The notes: generated by a model not told the origin, from the letters alone. A stretch of 64,000 bases of DNA from CAWGJC01 sp965276665 (GCA_965276665.1 OZ255620.1:682001-746000); one strand, 5' to 3'. Shown: positions 46,425-55,554, counted from the first letter of the stretch. Made by a program: numbers and translations.

Positions 46425-47318
46425 TCAGGCGCGGACGATCGTACCGAAACCACCTTCGGTGAACAGCTCAAGCAGGCAGGCATGCTGGACCCGCCCGTCC
46501 AGGATGACCGCGCCCTTCACCCCGCCCTTCACCGCGGCGACGCAATTCTCCACCTTGGGGATCATGCCGCCGCTGATCGTGCCATCGGAGATCCGGGCAG
46601 CGACATCGGCCACGGTGAGCTCCGGGATCAGCCGCTTCTCGCCGTCGAGCACGCCGGCCACGTCCGTCAGCATGAGCAGCCGCATCGCGCCGAGCGCGCC
46701 CGCCACCGCGCCCGCCACGGTGTCGGCATTGATGTTGTAGGTCTGCCCGTGCTCATCGACGCCGACCGGCGCGATCACCGGGATCAGCCCGGCGCCGGTC
46801 AGTGCATGGATCACCCGCACATCGACATGCTCGGGCTCGCCGACGAAACCGAGATCGAGCATCCGCTCGATGCGGCTATCGGGATCGACCACGGTGCGCG
46901 TCAGCTTGCGCGCCCGGATCAGCCCGCCATCCTTGCCCGAGATCCCGACGGCCAGGGCGCCGGCATGGTTGATCAGCCCGGCCACCTGTTTGTTGACGGT
47001 GCCGGCGAGCACCATCTCGACCACCTCGACCATCGCGCGGTCGGTCACCCGCAGCCCGGCCACGAAGGTCGATTCGATCGCGAGCCGCTTCAGCATCGCA
47101 TTGATCTGCGGGCCGCCGCCATGCACGACCACCGGGTTGATGCCGACCTGCTTGAGCAGGGCGATGTCGTGCCCGAACTGCCGCGCGAGGTGGTCCTCGC
47201 CCATCGCATGGCCGCCATATTTCACCACCACTGTGGCGCCCGCGTAGCGGCGGAGATAGGGCAGCGCATGCGCCAGGATGCGCGCGCGTTCCTCGGCGGC
47301 CTCGAACTCCTCCCGCAT
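46425..47318 (-). CDS. argB: Acetylglutamate kinase
   Basis: A 297-residue amino acid kinase for the second step of arginine synthesis. [10 protein letters not shown] (the phosphate-binding lysine), [13 protein letters not shown] and the C-terminal [20 protein letters not shown] are all intact. ATG at 47318 follows GGAAGGGA. The N-terminal helix ([22 protein letters not shown]) is the extension of arginine-inhibited hexameric kinases, so feedback control by arginine is expected. It converges on the DUF2336-like gene. Confidence 0.94.
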   Translation of the reverse strand: MREEFEAAEERARILAHALPYLRRYAGATVVVKYGGHAMGEDHLARQFGHDIALLKQVGINPVVVHGGGPQINAMLKRLAIESTFVAGLRVTDRAMVEVVEMVLAGTVNKQVAGLINHAGALAVGISGKDGGLIRARKLTRTVVDPDSRIERMLDLGFVGEPEHVDVRVIHALTGAGLIPVIAPVGVDEHGQTYNINADTVAGAVAGALGAMRLLMLTDVAGVLDGEKRLIPELTVADVAARISDGTISGGMIPKVENCVAAVKGGVKGAVILDGRVQHACLLELFTEGGFGTIVRA

Positions 47319-47400
47319 CAGCGTCCCTTCCGGCGATCGTCCGCAGCCTCTAGCGGAAGCGCGCTGGGCCGCCAAGGCCGCCCGGCGGAGTCGGCGCCGG

Positions 47401-47800
47401 CCCGTCGCGCGGCGGCCAGACCACCAAGATCCACGCGCTCTCCGATGTGCTCGGCCGTCCCGGCGTCCTCCTGCTGACGGCGGGAACGCCAGCGACGTGC
47501 GCACCGCCCCGGAGGTGCTGGCCGACGATCCCCGGCCGCGTCTGCCGCCTGATCACCGACCGAGGCTACGACGCCGGGTGGTTGCGCCGACCTGCGGGAA
47601 AAGGCATCACCCCGGTCATCCTGGCATGCGGGCCCGCAAGCGGAACCCACGATAGGCGCCGCTACCGCGAGCGTTGGCGCATCAAGGCCACCTTCTGTCG
47701 CCTCAAGGATTTTCGGCGCATTGCCACGCGCGACGACAAACTGGCTTGCAACTACGCCTCGGCCGTTGCGCTCGCCGCCGTCATCGCCTTCTGGTGCTGA
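47401..47800 (+). pseudogene. IS5-family transposase remnant, frameshifted
   Basis: Recognisable DDE transposase pieces occur in order: [20 protein letters not shown], then [15 protein letters not shown] in another frame, then [11 protein letters not shown], then a C-terminal stretch KDFRRIATRDDKLACNYASA. At least two frame changes are needed, the N-terminus is missing, and the expected catalytic glutamate (R.IE.F) reads RIKATF. So it is inactive. It marks the left side of the foreign island next to argB. Confidence 0.8.
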
Positions 47801-47876
47801 GGATGCATTACCGGTTCAGTTGCGCCGGCGGGATCGCATTGGGTGCAGCCTGTGTGAAAACCCGGGTCACTGAGCG

Positions 47877-48614
47877 ATGAGCTACGTTAATGCTCTTTTT
47901 GTTGGAGCAACACGGGTGTTGGATCGCCAAGTCGAGGTGCCCCTACAAGGTGGTAGAATGACCCATGGGGTCGTTCGCGTCGGTGATACTGTGCGGAAGC
48001 CCCCTACGCCGAATTCGGAGTTCGTGCGCCTGTTGCTCCGGCATTTGGCGGCACGCAACTTCGAGGGGGCACCCGCACCCTTTGAGACGGATGAACTGGG
48101 GCGGGATGTGTTTGCGTTCATCGAGGGCGATGTTCCGACCGAATTAGCGTTTCACGACGATCGAACTCTGCGCCACGCAGCGCGACTGATTAGCCGTTTT
48201 CACGACTTGGGGGCCGAACTGGTCGCCACCCCTTCCGCCGCCATGGCCGGGATCGAGACCGTCTGCCACAACGACCTTTCGCCCTGCAATTTCGTATTCA
48301 GGGCGGCTGTGCCGGTGGCAATGATTGATTTCGATGCTGCCGCGCCAGGGTCGCGGGCTAACGATCTCGGCTATGCGGCTTGGCTCTGGCTCGACCTCGG
48401 TTCAGCTGAGATCACCGCTATGATGCAGAAACGTAGGCTGGCGCTATTCCTAGAAGCATATGGGCGAACCGATCCATGCACTGTCTTGGAAGCGGCGTTA
48501 GCACGACAGGCAAGCCTGGCTGCTCAATGCGTAGCTCTCTGCAACAGCACCGTGTCTCGTTGGGCAGCGAGCTGTATGGAGTGGACGAAGCAGAACATGC
48601 AGGCGATGACTTGA
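47877..48614 (+). CDS. Aminoglycoside phosphotransferase (APH)-fold protein
   Basis: A 245-residue kinase-like protein. The catalytic loop CHNDLSPCNFVF (HxDxxxxN) and metal-binding MIDFDAA are intact. The N-terminal lobe is short, with no obvious glycine-rich loop, so family and activity are uncertain. Relatives phosphorylate aminoglycosides, homoserine, choline or other alcohols. Base composition is visibly lower in GC than core genes, and it lies between IS remnants, pointing to transfer. A resistance role should not be assumed. Confidence 0.78.
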   Translation: MSYVNALFVGATRVLDRQVEVPLQGGRMTHGVVRVGDTVRKPPTPNSEFVRLLLRHLAARNFEGAPAPFETDELGRDVFAFIEGDVPTELAFHDDRTLRHAARLISRFHDLGAELVATPSAAMAGIETVCHNDLSPCNFVFRAAVPVAMIDFDAAAPGSRANDLGYAAWLWLDLGSAEITAMMQKRRLALFLEAYGRTDPCTVLEAALARQASLAAQCVALCNSTVSRWAASCMEWTKQNMQAMT

Positions 48615-48766
48615 CCCTGGCGTGTCGTTCGCGAGAGGCCGCCTGCGTCCTACTACGCCCGCCATGCGATTAGCGGCTTGCAGAAATGCTCTGTTTTCAC
48701 CTACATGGCTCCCACCGCCGAACCCGTACGATAGTGACCTATCAAAAAGAGTTAGGCCGGTGATGA
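48615..48766. other. Non-coding stretch inside the foreign island
   Basis: This 152-base gap between the APH-fold gene and the IS1182 remnant holds several stop codons in all frames. I see no promoter, repeat or RNA feature in it. Confidence 0.5.
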
Positions 48767-49024
48767 AGCGTTTCGTCGAAGGTGCGGATCGACGCCAGGT
48801 TAGTCCCGTTGTGCCGCAAGCTGGACCTGTTCACGGACGCCGTGGTCGCCATCGCAGAGCACCCGTTTGGCACGCTGAAAGCCTGGATAGAACTAACCCA
48901 CTTCCTGACCAGGGCGCTCAAGCGGGTCAGCACCGAGATCAGCCTGCATGTTCTGGCCTACACCATGAAGCGGGCCATCGCGATCCTGGGCGCCGGACCG
49001 CTGATGGAGGCGATCCAGACCTGA
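48767..49024 (+). pseudogene. IS1182-family transposase, C-terminal remnant
   Basis: An 80-residue open stretch reads EHPFGTLKAWIELTHFLTRA then STEISLHVLAYTMKRAIAIL, which is the C-terminal end of IS1182-type transposases (EHPFGTLK...HFLTR...TEMSLHVLAYN.KR). The catalytic core is absent; two TGA codons precede the fragment (48761 and 48764). No terminal repeats were found. The adjoining gap to 49190 holds nothing I recognise. Confidence 0.8.
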
Positions 49025-49190
49025 GACTCGGGAAAGAGTGCAGCCATCAATCCGCCTCGGCCTCAGGGTGGATCAGCTGTCCTCCGACCCGTAAACGCGT
49101 TTCTCCACAGCCTCGGTGGGTAGCGGACACAGCCTCCGATGGTGCAAGCAGACGCTCGTGATGCATACGCTCGTTTTCTTTTATGTGTCT

Positions 49191-50006
49191 TCAGGCTAAC
49201 CGATGAACGTAGGGTTTGCGGACTTTGTAGTCGCGCATATCCGGCCCAGACCCCACGGTTTCGAGCAAGCCACTCTCACCGAGTGCAAGCATACAACCGA
49301 ATAAGACAACAGCGCCAGGGCTTTGACCGGGCGGTTCCATGTCGAAAGACATGCTAGTTACCGTGCGTCCAATCAGCCTGGCTGCTATTTCCCATTCTTG
49401 CGTTGCCCGATCGATCAGGAAGGCATCAAAATATGTAAGCGAAGCTGACACCAAGGTGCCGTCTCTTACAATCCTGAACGGCGCGTTCTCTTTGCGAAGC
49501 TGAGACCACACCCTCAATGCCGCACTCATTTCGGTAGAAGAGACAAGACGTCTTTTTCTATACAAGCCGCACGAAACTATATCTTCTGGCCGCATCAAGC
49601 CGAGGGACCAAGGCCTTTTGACACAATCTGCCGTTACAAAATCGAGGCCTGTTGCATCGATGATGTCGAAAGGCCTCCCGTCCATACGAAATACAAATTC
49701 TAAAAAAGTCGCCTGCTCTGCGGCGCAACTCTTGCAAACCCAAAAGACCGGGTAAACGTCAGGCGAAGTAACTATAGTCCAAGATTGCTCTATCTCGCGC
49801 AAGCCGTCGCTGGGTTCGCACCGTAATATAGACCGCATCCAGGCATGACGGAATTTCGTATCAGGCGGATTGATGGGGCCAAAACTTAGGTTTTCGGGTA
49901 GTCCGATGACACGCTCGTTACGGCCTAGCATTCGCAAAGCATCGCAAATGCTTTCTGCTATAGCCCAGCCAAACGCCACATGAACGTTTTCAACATTTTC
50001 GGTCAT
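49191..50006 (-). CDS. DUF1835/DUF3658-like protein in a low-GC island
   Basis: A 271-residue protein. The start NVHVAFGWAIAESICDALRM and the following ERVIGLPENLSFGPINPPD fit the DUF1835 pattern (hIVFG.s.a..L..AL ... LsfGPI), and the later FDIIDATG region could be a second domain of the DUF3658 type. ATG at 50006 is taken because homology starts there; the frame is open back to 50105. GC content is clearly lower than the surroundings. Function unknown. Confidence 0.65.
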   Translation of the reverse strand: MTENVENVHVAFGWAIAESICDALRMLGRNERVIGLPENLSFGPINPPDTKFRHAWMRSILRCEPSDGLREIEQSWTIVTSPDVYPVFWVCKSCAAEQATFLEFVFRMDGRPFDIIDATGLDFVTADCVKRPWSLGLMRPEDIVSCGLYRKRRLVSSTEMSAALRVWSQLRKENAPFRIVRDGTLVSASLTYFDAFLIDRATQEWEIAARLIGRTVTSMSFDMEPPGQSPGAVVLFGCMLALGESGLLETVGSGPDMRDYKVRKPYVHRLA

Positions 50007-50135
50007 TCCGAGTCTCGCGTTTCGGACAGGGGCCTGCGTAGCGAATTTTTCGCAACGGGTCTGGTCAATCGCGGACATGGGGGCACCCGCAAAAGGACTT
50101 TCCAATGTAATGAGGGTAGGAGCCGGAAATTGGCT

Positions 50136-50828
50136 TCAGGCTGGTTGAGTCCGGACCCTAGCGGCCAAGGTCGCGAGAGCGGCGCGCAGTTCGGCGATGC
50201 CGGCGCCGGTGATGCTGCTGGTCGCCAACACCTCGGGATGCGCCGCCGGATGCCGACGAGCGAGCGTCGCCATCTCCGCCCATCGCCTTGCTCCCTGCGC
50301 CGGGCGCGCATCGTCGAGTTTGGTCAGCACGAGCTGGAAGGTGACGGCGGCGCGGTCGAGCAATTCCATCACCGCGATATCGGCGCGCTTGGTCTCGATC
50401 CGCGCATCGAGCAGCAGCACCACGCGGCGGAGGCTCGGCCGGCCGCGCAGATACTCGAACATCAGCCCCTGCCAATCCTCCTTCACCGAGGCGGCGGCCT
50501 CGGCGTAGCCGTAGCCCGGCATGTCAACCAGGGTGAGCCGGCCGCCGAGATCGAAGAAATTGAGCTGCTTTGTCCGACCCGGACGGCCGGAGGTGCGCGC
50601 CAGCGCGCGACGCCCGGTGAGCGCATTCACCAGCGAGGATTTGCCGACATTCGACCGCCCGGCAAAGGCGATCTCCGGGCCGCCGACCGGCGGCAGCTCA
50701 TCGAGGCGCTGCGCGGCGTGGAAGAATTTTCCCTCCGCCGCAAACAGCTTCCGCCCCGCCTCAAGGGCGGCTTCTAGGTCCGCGCCATTCTCGGGTTCCG
50801 CAGTTTCGTCGAGCGCATGATCAACCAT
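50136..50828 (-). CDS. engB: Ribosome biogenesis GTPase, YihA/YsxC type
   Basis: A 230-residue GTP-binding protein needed for 50S assembly. G1 GRSNVGKSS (57-65), the G2 region TSGRPGRTKQLNFF, G3 DMPGYGYAEA and G4 TKLD are intact. Its start lies 55 bases inside the end of yidC, and no later start precedes the conserved region, so the overlap seems real. It is the last gene of the rpmH-rnpA-yidD-yidC-engB block. Confidence 0.93.
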   Translation of the reverse strand: MVDHALDETAEPENGADLEAALEAGRKLFAAEGKFFHAAQRLDELPPVGGPEIAFAGRSNVGKSSLVNALTGRRALARTSGRPGRTKQLNFFDLGGRLTLVDMPGYGYAEAAASVKEDWQGLMFEYLRGRPSLRRVVLLLDARIETKRADIAVMELLDRAAVTFQLVLTKLDDARPAQGARRWAEMATLARRHPAAHPEVLATSSITGAGIAELRAALATLAARVRTQPA

Positions 50829-52513
50829 TGCTGTGCGATCGTAAGGGTGTTGTTCCAGGTCCAGTAGATCACCAGACCCGCCGGGAAGCGCGCCAGCATG
50901 AAGGTGAACACCACCGGCATGAACTGGAAGATGCGGGCCTGCATCGGGTCGGGCGGCGGCGGGTTAAGCTTCTGCTGGAAGAACATGGTGAAGCCCATGA
51001 TCACCGGCCAGACGCCGAGATGCAGCAGCGGCGCGATATGCGTTGGATCGAAAGGAATAAGCCCGAACAGGTTGAAGATATTGGTCGGGTCCGGCACCGA
51101 AAGGTCGTGGATCCAGCCGAAGAACGGCGCCTGCCGCATCTCGATGGTGACGAAGATGTCCTTGTAGAGGCAGAAGAACACTGGGATCTGCACAACCATC
51201 GGCAGGCACCCGCTGGCCGGGTTCACCTTCTCGGCCCGGTAGAGCTTCATCATCTCCTGCTGCATCATCGCCGGCTCGTCCTTGAGCCGTTCGCGCAACG
51301 CCTGGACCTTCGGCCCGAGGAGCTTCATCTTGCTCATCGATTTGTAGGATTTGTTCGCCAGCGGGAAGAACAGCAGCTTGACGAACAGGGTGAAGGCCAT
51401 GATCGCCAGCCCGAAATTGCCGAGAATCTGGTTCAGCCAGTCGAGCGCGAAGAAGATCGGCCGGGTGAGGAATTCGAACAGGCCGAAATCCACCGCCTTG
51501 TAGAAGGCCGGGATATGCAGCTGCGCCTGGTAGTGGTCGAGCAGGTGCACTTCCTTGGCGCCGGCGAACAGGCGCGTGGTGGTCGCCGCCTGGCCGTTCG
51601 CCGCGACCTGCGCGGGGTTGCGGTCGACGAAATCCACCTGGTAGCGCGGCGCATTGTTCTCGGTGATGTATCGATAGGCGACCGAGACCGGCGTCTGCTG
51701 ATCCGGCACCAGTGCCGCGAGCCAGTATTTGTCGGTGATGCCGGCCCAGCCGCCATCATCCTGACCGGAATAGGCGACGCCCTGCGCCTTCTCGCCCTGC
51801 GAGCGCATCTTCGCATAGGTGAGCTCCTGCAGGCGGTCGCCGATCACCCCCACCGGCCCCTCATGCAGAATGTAGTAGCCGATCACCGTGGGCGTGTAGT
51901 CGCGGCGGATGCGCGACCAGGGATAGACCGAAACCGGGGTACCGGTCGCATTCTGCACCCGCTGCTCGACCGTGAACATGTAGTTCTCGTCGATCGAGAT
52001 CACGAGCTGGAAGGTCAGGCCGCCGCCGTTGTTCCAACTCAGCGTCACCGGCTGCGCCGCGGTGAGCTGCGGCGCGGAGGCGGTCCAGAGCGTGTCCGGC
52101 GTCGGCAGCTTGAGGGAAGCATCGGCGCTGCTCCAGCCGAACTGCGCGTAATAGGGTTGCGGGTCGGAGCGCGGCTCAAGCAGGCGGACCAGCGGGGAGT
52201 TGGGCTCCACCGTCTCGCGATAATCGCGCAGCACGATGTCATCGATGCGCGCGCCAACCAGGCTCAGGCTACCCTGCACGCGCGGCGCGTCGATCTTCAC
52301 CCGCGGCACCTCGCGCGGGGCTGCGACCGCCACGGGCTGGGTGCCGGGTCCGGCGAGATTGCCGGTGGGCCCGGGCACGTCCTGCGCGGGGGTCGATTGC
52401 GTCGTCGCCGCGGTCCCGGCCGGCGGTGTCGCGCGGTGCGGGATCACAAGCTGGAAGACGAGCAGGATCGCGATCGAGACGCCGATCGCGAGCATCATGC
52501 GTTTCTGGTCCAT
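50774..52513 (-). CDS. yidC: Membrane protein insertase YidC
   Basis: A 579-residue Oxa1-family insertase, the long Gram-negative type. The N-terminal helix (about 5-22) is followed by a large periplasmic domain (about 50-335) and the insertase core with five helices from about 345. FPLANKSYKSMSKMKLLGPK and NPASGCLPMVVQIPVFFCLY carry the conserved core elements. It starts eight bases after yidD and overlaps engB at its end. Confidence 0.95.
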   Translation of the reverse strand: MDQKRMMLAIGVSIAILLVFQLVIPHRATPPAGTAATTQSTPAQDVPGPTGNLAGPGTQPVAVAAPREVPRVKIDAPRVQGSLSLVGARIDDIVLRDYRETVEPNSPLVRLLEPRSDPQPYYAQFGWSSADASLKLPTPDTLWTASAPQLTAAQPVTLSWNNGGGLTFQLVISIDENYMFTVEQRVQNATGTPVSVYPWSRIRRDYTPTVIGYYILHEGPVGVIGDRLQELTYAKMRSQGEKAQGVAYSGQDDGGWAGITDKYWLAALVPDQQTPVSVAYRYITENNAPRYQVDFVDRNPAQVAANGQAATTTRLFAGAKEVHLLDHYQAQLHIPAFYKAVDFGLFEFLTRPIFFALDWLNQILGNFGLAIMAFTLFVKLLFFPLANKSYKSMSKMKLLGPKVQALRERLKDEPAMMQQEMMKLYRAEKVNPASGCLPMVVQIPVFFCLYKDIFVTIEMRQAPFFGWIHDLSVPDPTNIFNLFGLIPFDPTHIAPLLHLGVWPVIMGFTMFFQQKLNPPPPDPMQARIFQFMPVVFTFMLARFPAGLVIYWTWNNTLTIAQQWLIMRSTKLRNPRMART

Positions 52514-52521
52514 CGGGCCGG

Positions 52522-52764
52522 TCAGGCCTTTCCTTGATCGGGGCGGTCGGCCGGGCGGGGCACAGGATCAAATCCGCCGGGATGCCAGGGGTTGCACCGC
52601 AATATCCGGCGCGTGGCAAGCGCGCCACCGCGGAGCGCGCCATGGATGCGGATCGCCTCGATCGCGTATTCGCTGCATCCGGGGTGGAAGCGGCAATTTG
52701 CGCCGATCAACGGTCGCACCGTCCATTGATAGAGGCGCACGGCGCCCACCATCGCGGCCTTCAC
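52522..52764 (-). CDS. yidD: Membrane protein insertion efficiency factor YidD
   Basis: An 80-residue peripheral membrane protein. LYQWTVRPLIGANCRFHPGC then SEYAIEAIRIHGALRG and a closing RCNPWHPGGFDPVP are the family signature. It overlaps rnpA by four bases and precedes yidC, the usual order. It aids insertion of membrane proteins. Confidence 0.94.
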   Translation of the reverse strand: MKAAMVGAVRLYQWTVRPLIGANCRFHPGCSEYAIEAIRIHGALRGGALATRRILRCNPWHPGGFDPVPRPADRPDQGKA

Positions 52765-53111
52765 CGCGCCGCCTCGGGGGCGACCCCCTTGGCGATGGCG
52801 CGCCGGAGATCGGCGAGCAGCAGGGGAAACGGGCGGCGCCGCGTGGCGTCCCGCCCGATCAGCACGAGATCGTGGCCCGGCAAAGGCTGCTCGCCCAGCA
52901 CCTCGCGCGCGGCGGCGCGAAGCCGGCGCCGCGTGCGGTTGCGGATCACGGCATTGCCGACCTTGCGAGTGACGGTGAAGCCAAGCCGGGCCGGCGCGTC
53001 ATCGCCGCGGGACAGAACTTGCAGCACCAGTCCGGGCACCGGCGCCTTCCGGCCCTTCGCCGCGACGCGCAGGAACTCGGCGCGCTTGCGAAGCCGGCCT
53101 TCAGGCGCCAT
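52761..53111 (-). CDS. rnpA: Ribonuclease P protein component
   Basis: A 116-residue basic protein that helps the RNase P RNA bind precursor tRNA. The RNR signature is present as VIRNRTRRRLRAAAREV, with LGFTVTRKVGNA ahead of it. ATG at 53111 lies four bases after the rpmH stop. A somewhat longer frame starting at 53203 belongs to another register and was rejected. Confidence 0.93.
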   Translation of the reverse strand: MAPEGRLRKRAEFLRVAAKGRKAPVPGLVLQVLSRGDDAPARLGFTVTRKVGNAVIRNRTRRRLRAAAREVLGEQPLPGHDLVLIGRDATRRRPFPLLLADLRRAIAKGVAPEAAR

Positions 53112-53114
53112 CGG

Positions 53115-53249
53115 TCAGGCCGACAGGCGCTTGCGGCCCTTGGCGCGCCGCGTGGCCAGGACCTTCCGGCCCCCGACCGTCTCCATGCGGGCGCGGAAGC
53201 CATGGCGCCGCTTGCGGACCAGCTTCGAGGGTTGATAGGTGCGCTTCAC
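53115..53249 (-). CDS. rpmH: 50S ribosomal protein L34
   Basis: A 44-residue ribosomal protein: it begins [20 protein letters not shown] after the start and ends with [18 protein letters not shown]. The start is GTG at 53249. The reading frame is complete and ends four bases before rnpA, the invariant gene order. In many bacteria this block lies near the replication origin, but no dnaA or DnaA-box cluster was seen here. Confidence 0.95.
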   Translation of the reverse strand: MKRTYQPSKLVRKRRHGFRARMETVGGRKVLATRRAKGRKRLSA

Positions 53250-53389
53250 GAGCCTGTCTCCGAAATCCGGGGTTGCCGCGCGCGAGGCGGCGGCGCAGGC
53301 GGCGGCTTATAGGCGCCGCGTCCCCTCGGCGTCAATCACGCCCCGGTCATGCATCGAGGTCACGGATCGACGCCGCCGATCGACGTCTT

Positions 53390-53980
53390 TCAAGTCTCCT
53401 GGCCAAAGGCGCGGTGCCGGAGCTCCTCGAGGTGCTCCTTGCCGCCGGGCATGTTCGGATCGAGATCGATCGCCTTCTGCCAGGCGGCAAAGGCGCCCTT
53501 CCAATCCTCCCGCGCCTCGGCGATGCGCGAGAGGGTCTGGAACGCCTCGAATTGCCGCGGCTCGATCTGAACCGCCTCCTCGATGTCGCGGATCGCCGCC
53601 GGCACATCGCCCATGTGGTAATGGACGATCGCCTTGCGGTGCCATGCCTCGGGCTGACTCGGGTCGAGATCGAGCACCGCGTCGAGATCGTCGAGCGCCT
53701 CCTGATCGGTGCCCGCCCCCGCCTCGCGCAGCGCACGGCTCATCAGCAGGGTGACGGCGGGAGTGCCGGCGTCCAGCCAGGATTGCTTGATCCGCGCCTC
53801 GAGCGCCCCGGCCGTCGCGGCGTCCGGCGCGGTGCGAAGCGCGTTGAGCATGCGGTCGACCTGCCCAGGCGGTCTCGCCTGGGCAGGGGTCGCCTGCTGG
53901 GTCGCTGGCGGCGTCTGAGCCATGGCCGGCGCGGCGACGGTAAGCGACAGAAGGAAAGCGAGACGCAGCATGAGCAGCAT
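53390..53980 (-). CDS. Periplasmic tetratricopeptide repeat protein
   Basis: A 196-residue exported protein. A signal peptide (core LRLAFLLSLTVAAPAMAQ) is followed by about three TPR units: DAVLDLDPSQPEAWHRKAIV, MGDVPAAIRDIEEAVQIEP and EDWKGAFAAWQKAIDLDPN. Likely a scaffold in the periplasm. The start may be at 53980 or 53971. It ends 140 bases upstream of the rpmH start, and that gap holds no feature I recognise apart from the presumed rpmH promoter. Confidence 0.82.
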   Translation of the reverse strand: MLLMLRLAFLLSLTVAAPAMAQTPPATQQATPAQARPPGQVDRMLNALRTAPDAATAGALEARIKQSWLDAGTPAVTLLMSRALREAGAGTDQEALDDLDAVLDLDPSQPEAWHRKAIVHYHMGDVPAAIRDIEEAVQIEPRQFEAFQTLSRIAEAREDWKGAFAAWQKAIDLDPNMPGGKEHLEELRHRAFGQET

Positions 53981-54036
53981 CAAAGGATGCTGCGCCCGTT
54001 CGGGCGGCCTTCGCAACCGAATCACGGCGGTTGCTT

Positions 54037-54221
54037 GAAGGCCAGGGGCTCTGCCCCTAACCCCGCTAAGGGCAGTCGCCCTTAGAACCCGGTTGGCGCA
54101 TTGCGCGGAACGCCGGATGGACGGAAGTGCTGCGGTGTTGAGTGCGCTTCGCGCGAAGCGCCAACCGGGTTCTAAGGGCGACTGCCCTTAGCGGGGTCCA
54201 GGGGCAGAGCCCTCGGCCTTC
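54037..54221. repeat. Modular palindromic element, copy C (185 bp)
   Basis: Same ends as A and B (GAAGGCCAGGGG; right end GGCCTTC with a decayed last stem). CTAAGGGC/GCCCTTAG hairpins flank the centre on both sides (54066-54085 and 54172-54191). The core is different from A and B: CCCGGTTGGCGC (54088-54099) pairs with GCGCCAACCGGG (54158-54169), with a perfect 18-base palindrome GCGCTTCGC/GCGAAGCGC (54144-54161) inside. It lies between glcF and the TPR gene, both on the minus strand. Confidence 0.88.
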
Positions 54222-54231
54222 CCGCTTACTC

Positions 54232-55554
54232 TCAAGCCGCCCGCGGTACGATTTCCGCCATGGCCGAGGGGGCAGGACCGCCTGCCATCCAGTCGAGCAG
54301 TTCAACGGTATGTGTCACCGGCAGCCCGCCGCCGGCGAGTTGCGTGATGCAGCCGATATTGCCGGTCGCGACGATATCAGGCGCGGTCGCCACCAGATTG
54401 GCGAGTTTCCGGGCCCGCAGCCGCGACGCGATCTCCGGCTGCAGCAGATTGTAGGTGCCGGCGGAGCCGCAGCAGAGATGCGGCTCCGCCGGCTCGACCA
54501 CGGTGAAGCCGGCGGTGCGGAGCAGCGCCTTTGGCGCATCGGTTACCTTCTGCCCGTGCTGCAGGCTGCAGGCGGCGTGGTAGGCGGCGGTCAGGCCGGG
54601 CGGCGGCCGGCTCGGCGCGTAGCCGATGCGGAGCAGGAACTCGCTGATATCGAGGGTCCGCGAGGCCACGGCCTCGGCCCGCTCGGGCCATGGCGCGGGC
54701 TCGGTGCGGAACAAGAAGCCGTAATCCTTGATGGTGGTGCCGCAACCCGACGTGTTCACCAGGATCGCGTCGAGCCCCTCCCCGTCGAGCTCCCGGTTCC
54801 ATCCCTCGATTGCGGACCGCATCAGCATCATCGCCCGGTCGTGCTGGCCCATGTGATGCGGCAGCGCGCCGCAGCAGCCGACCGATGGCGGCACCACCAC
54901 CTCGACGCCGAGCCGGGTCAGCAGCCGAATGGTCGCCTCGTTGATCGCGGGGTCCAGCACCGCCTGCGCGCAGCCGGTGAGCAGGCCGACGCGCCTCCGC
55001 CGCTCGCCGATCGCCCGATGCACCCGCGGCCCCTGCAGGGCGCTCGGCGACGGCAGGCGCGCGGGCGCCAGACCAAGCATCGCGCGCAGCCGCGCGCCCG
55101 TGCCGGTTGTTGGCAGAAATCCGCGCAGCGGCCGGCCGAGCCGCGCGGCGATGAGCGCCAGGCGGAACAATTTCCGGTTCGGCAACACCCGGCCGATCAC
55201 CGCCCGCAGCAGGCGGTCGGCGAGCGGCCGACGATAGGTCTCCTCCACCACCGTCCGCGCATGGTCGACGAGGTGCATGTAGTTCACGCCGGACGGGCAG
55301 GTCGTCATGCAGGCGAAGCAGGAAAGGCAGCGATCGAGATGGGTCGTCACCGCCTCGCTCGCGGGCTTGCCGCCCTCCAGCATGTCCTTGATCAGGTAGA
55401 TGCGGCCACGCGGGCTGTCGAGCTCGTCACCGAGCAGCACGAAGGTCGGGCAGGTTGCCGTGCAGAGCCCGCAATGCACGCAGGTGCGAAGCACGTCGTT
55501 CGAGGCGGCGATCCCGGGGTCGCGGAGCTGCTCCGCGGTGAATTCGGTTCGCAT
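54232..55554 (-). CDS. glcF: Glycolate oxidase iron-sulfur subunit
   Basis: A 440-residue subunit passing electrons from the flavin subunits to the membrane. Two 4Fe-4S clusters are bound by CVHCGLCTATCP and CLSCFACMTTCP, and CCG motifs occur in VGCCGALPHH and LCCGSAGTYN. ATG at 55554 overlaps the preceding small membrane protein stop by one base. It is the last gene of the glc operon. Confidence 0.93.
   Translation of the reverse strand: MRTEFTAEQLRDPGIAASNDVLRTCVHCGLCTATCPTFVLLGDELDSPRGRIYLIKDMLEGGKPASEAVTTHLDRCLSCFACMTTCPSGVNYMHLVDHARTVVEETYRRPLADRLLRAVIGRVLPNRKLFRLALIAARLGRPLRGFLPTTGTGARLRAMLGLAPARLPSPSALQGPRVHRAIGERRRRVGLLTGCAQAVLDPAINEATIRLLTRLGVEVVVPPSVGCCGALPHHMGQHDRAMMLMRSAIEGWNRELDGEGLDAILVNTSGCGTTIKDYGFLFRTEPAPWPERAEAVASRTLDISEFLLRIGYAPSRPPPGLTAAYHAACSLQHGQKVTDAPKALLRTAGFTVVEPAEPHLCCGSAGTYNLLQPEIASRLRARKLANLVATAPDIVATGNIGCITQLAGGGLPVTHTVELLDWMAGGPAPSAMAEIVPRAA

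Noticed and set aside
47401..50135. Intact insertion sequence or integrative element
   Set aside because: Both transposase pieces are truncated, no matching terminal repeats or target duplications were found, and no integrase or tRNA attachment site is present.
53115..53389. Replication origin near rpmH
   Set aside because: The rpmH-rnpA block is often near oriC, but no dnaA gene and no cluster of TTATCCACA-like boxes is present in or beside it here.
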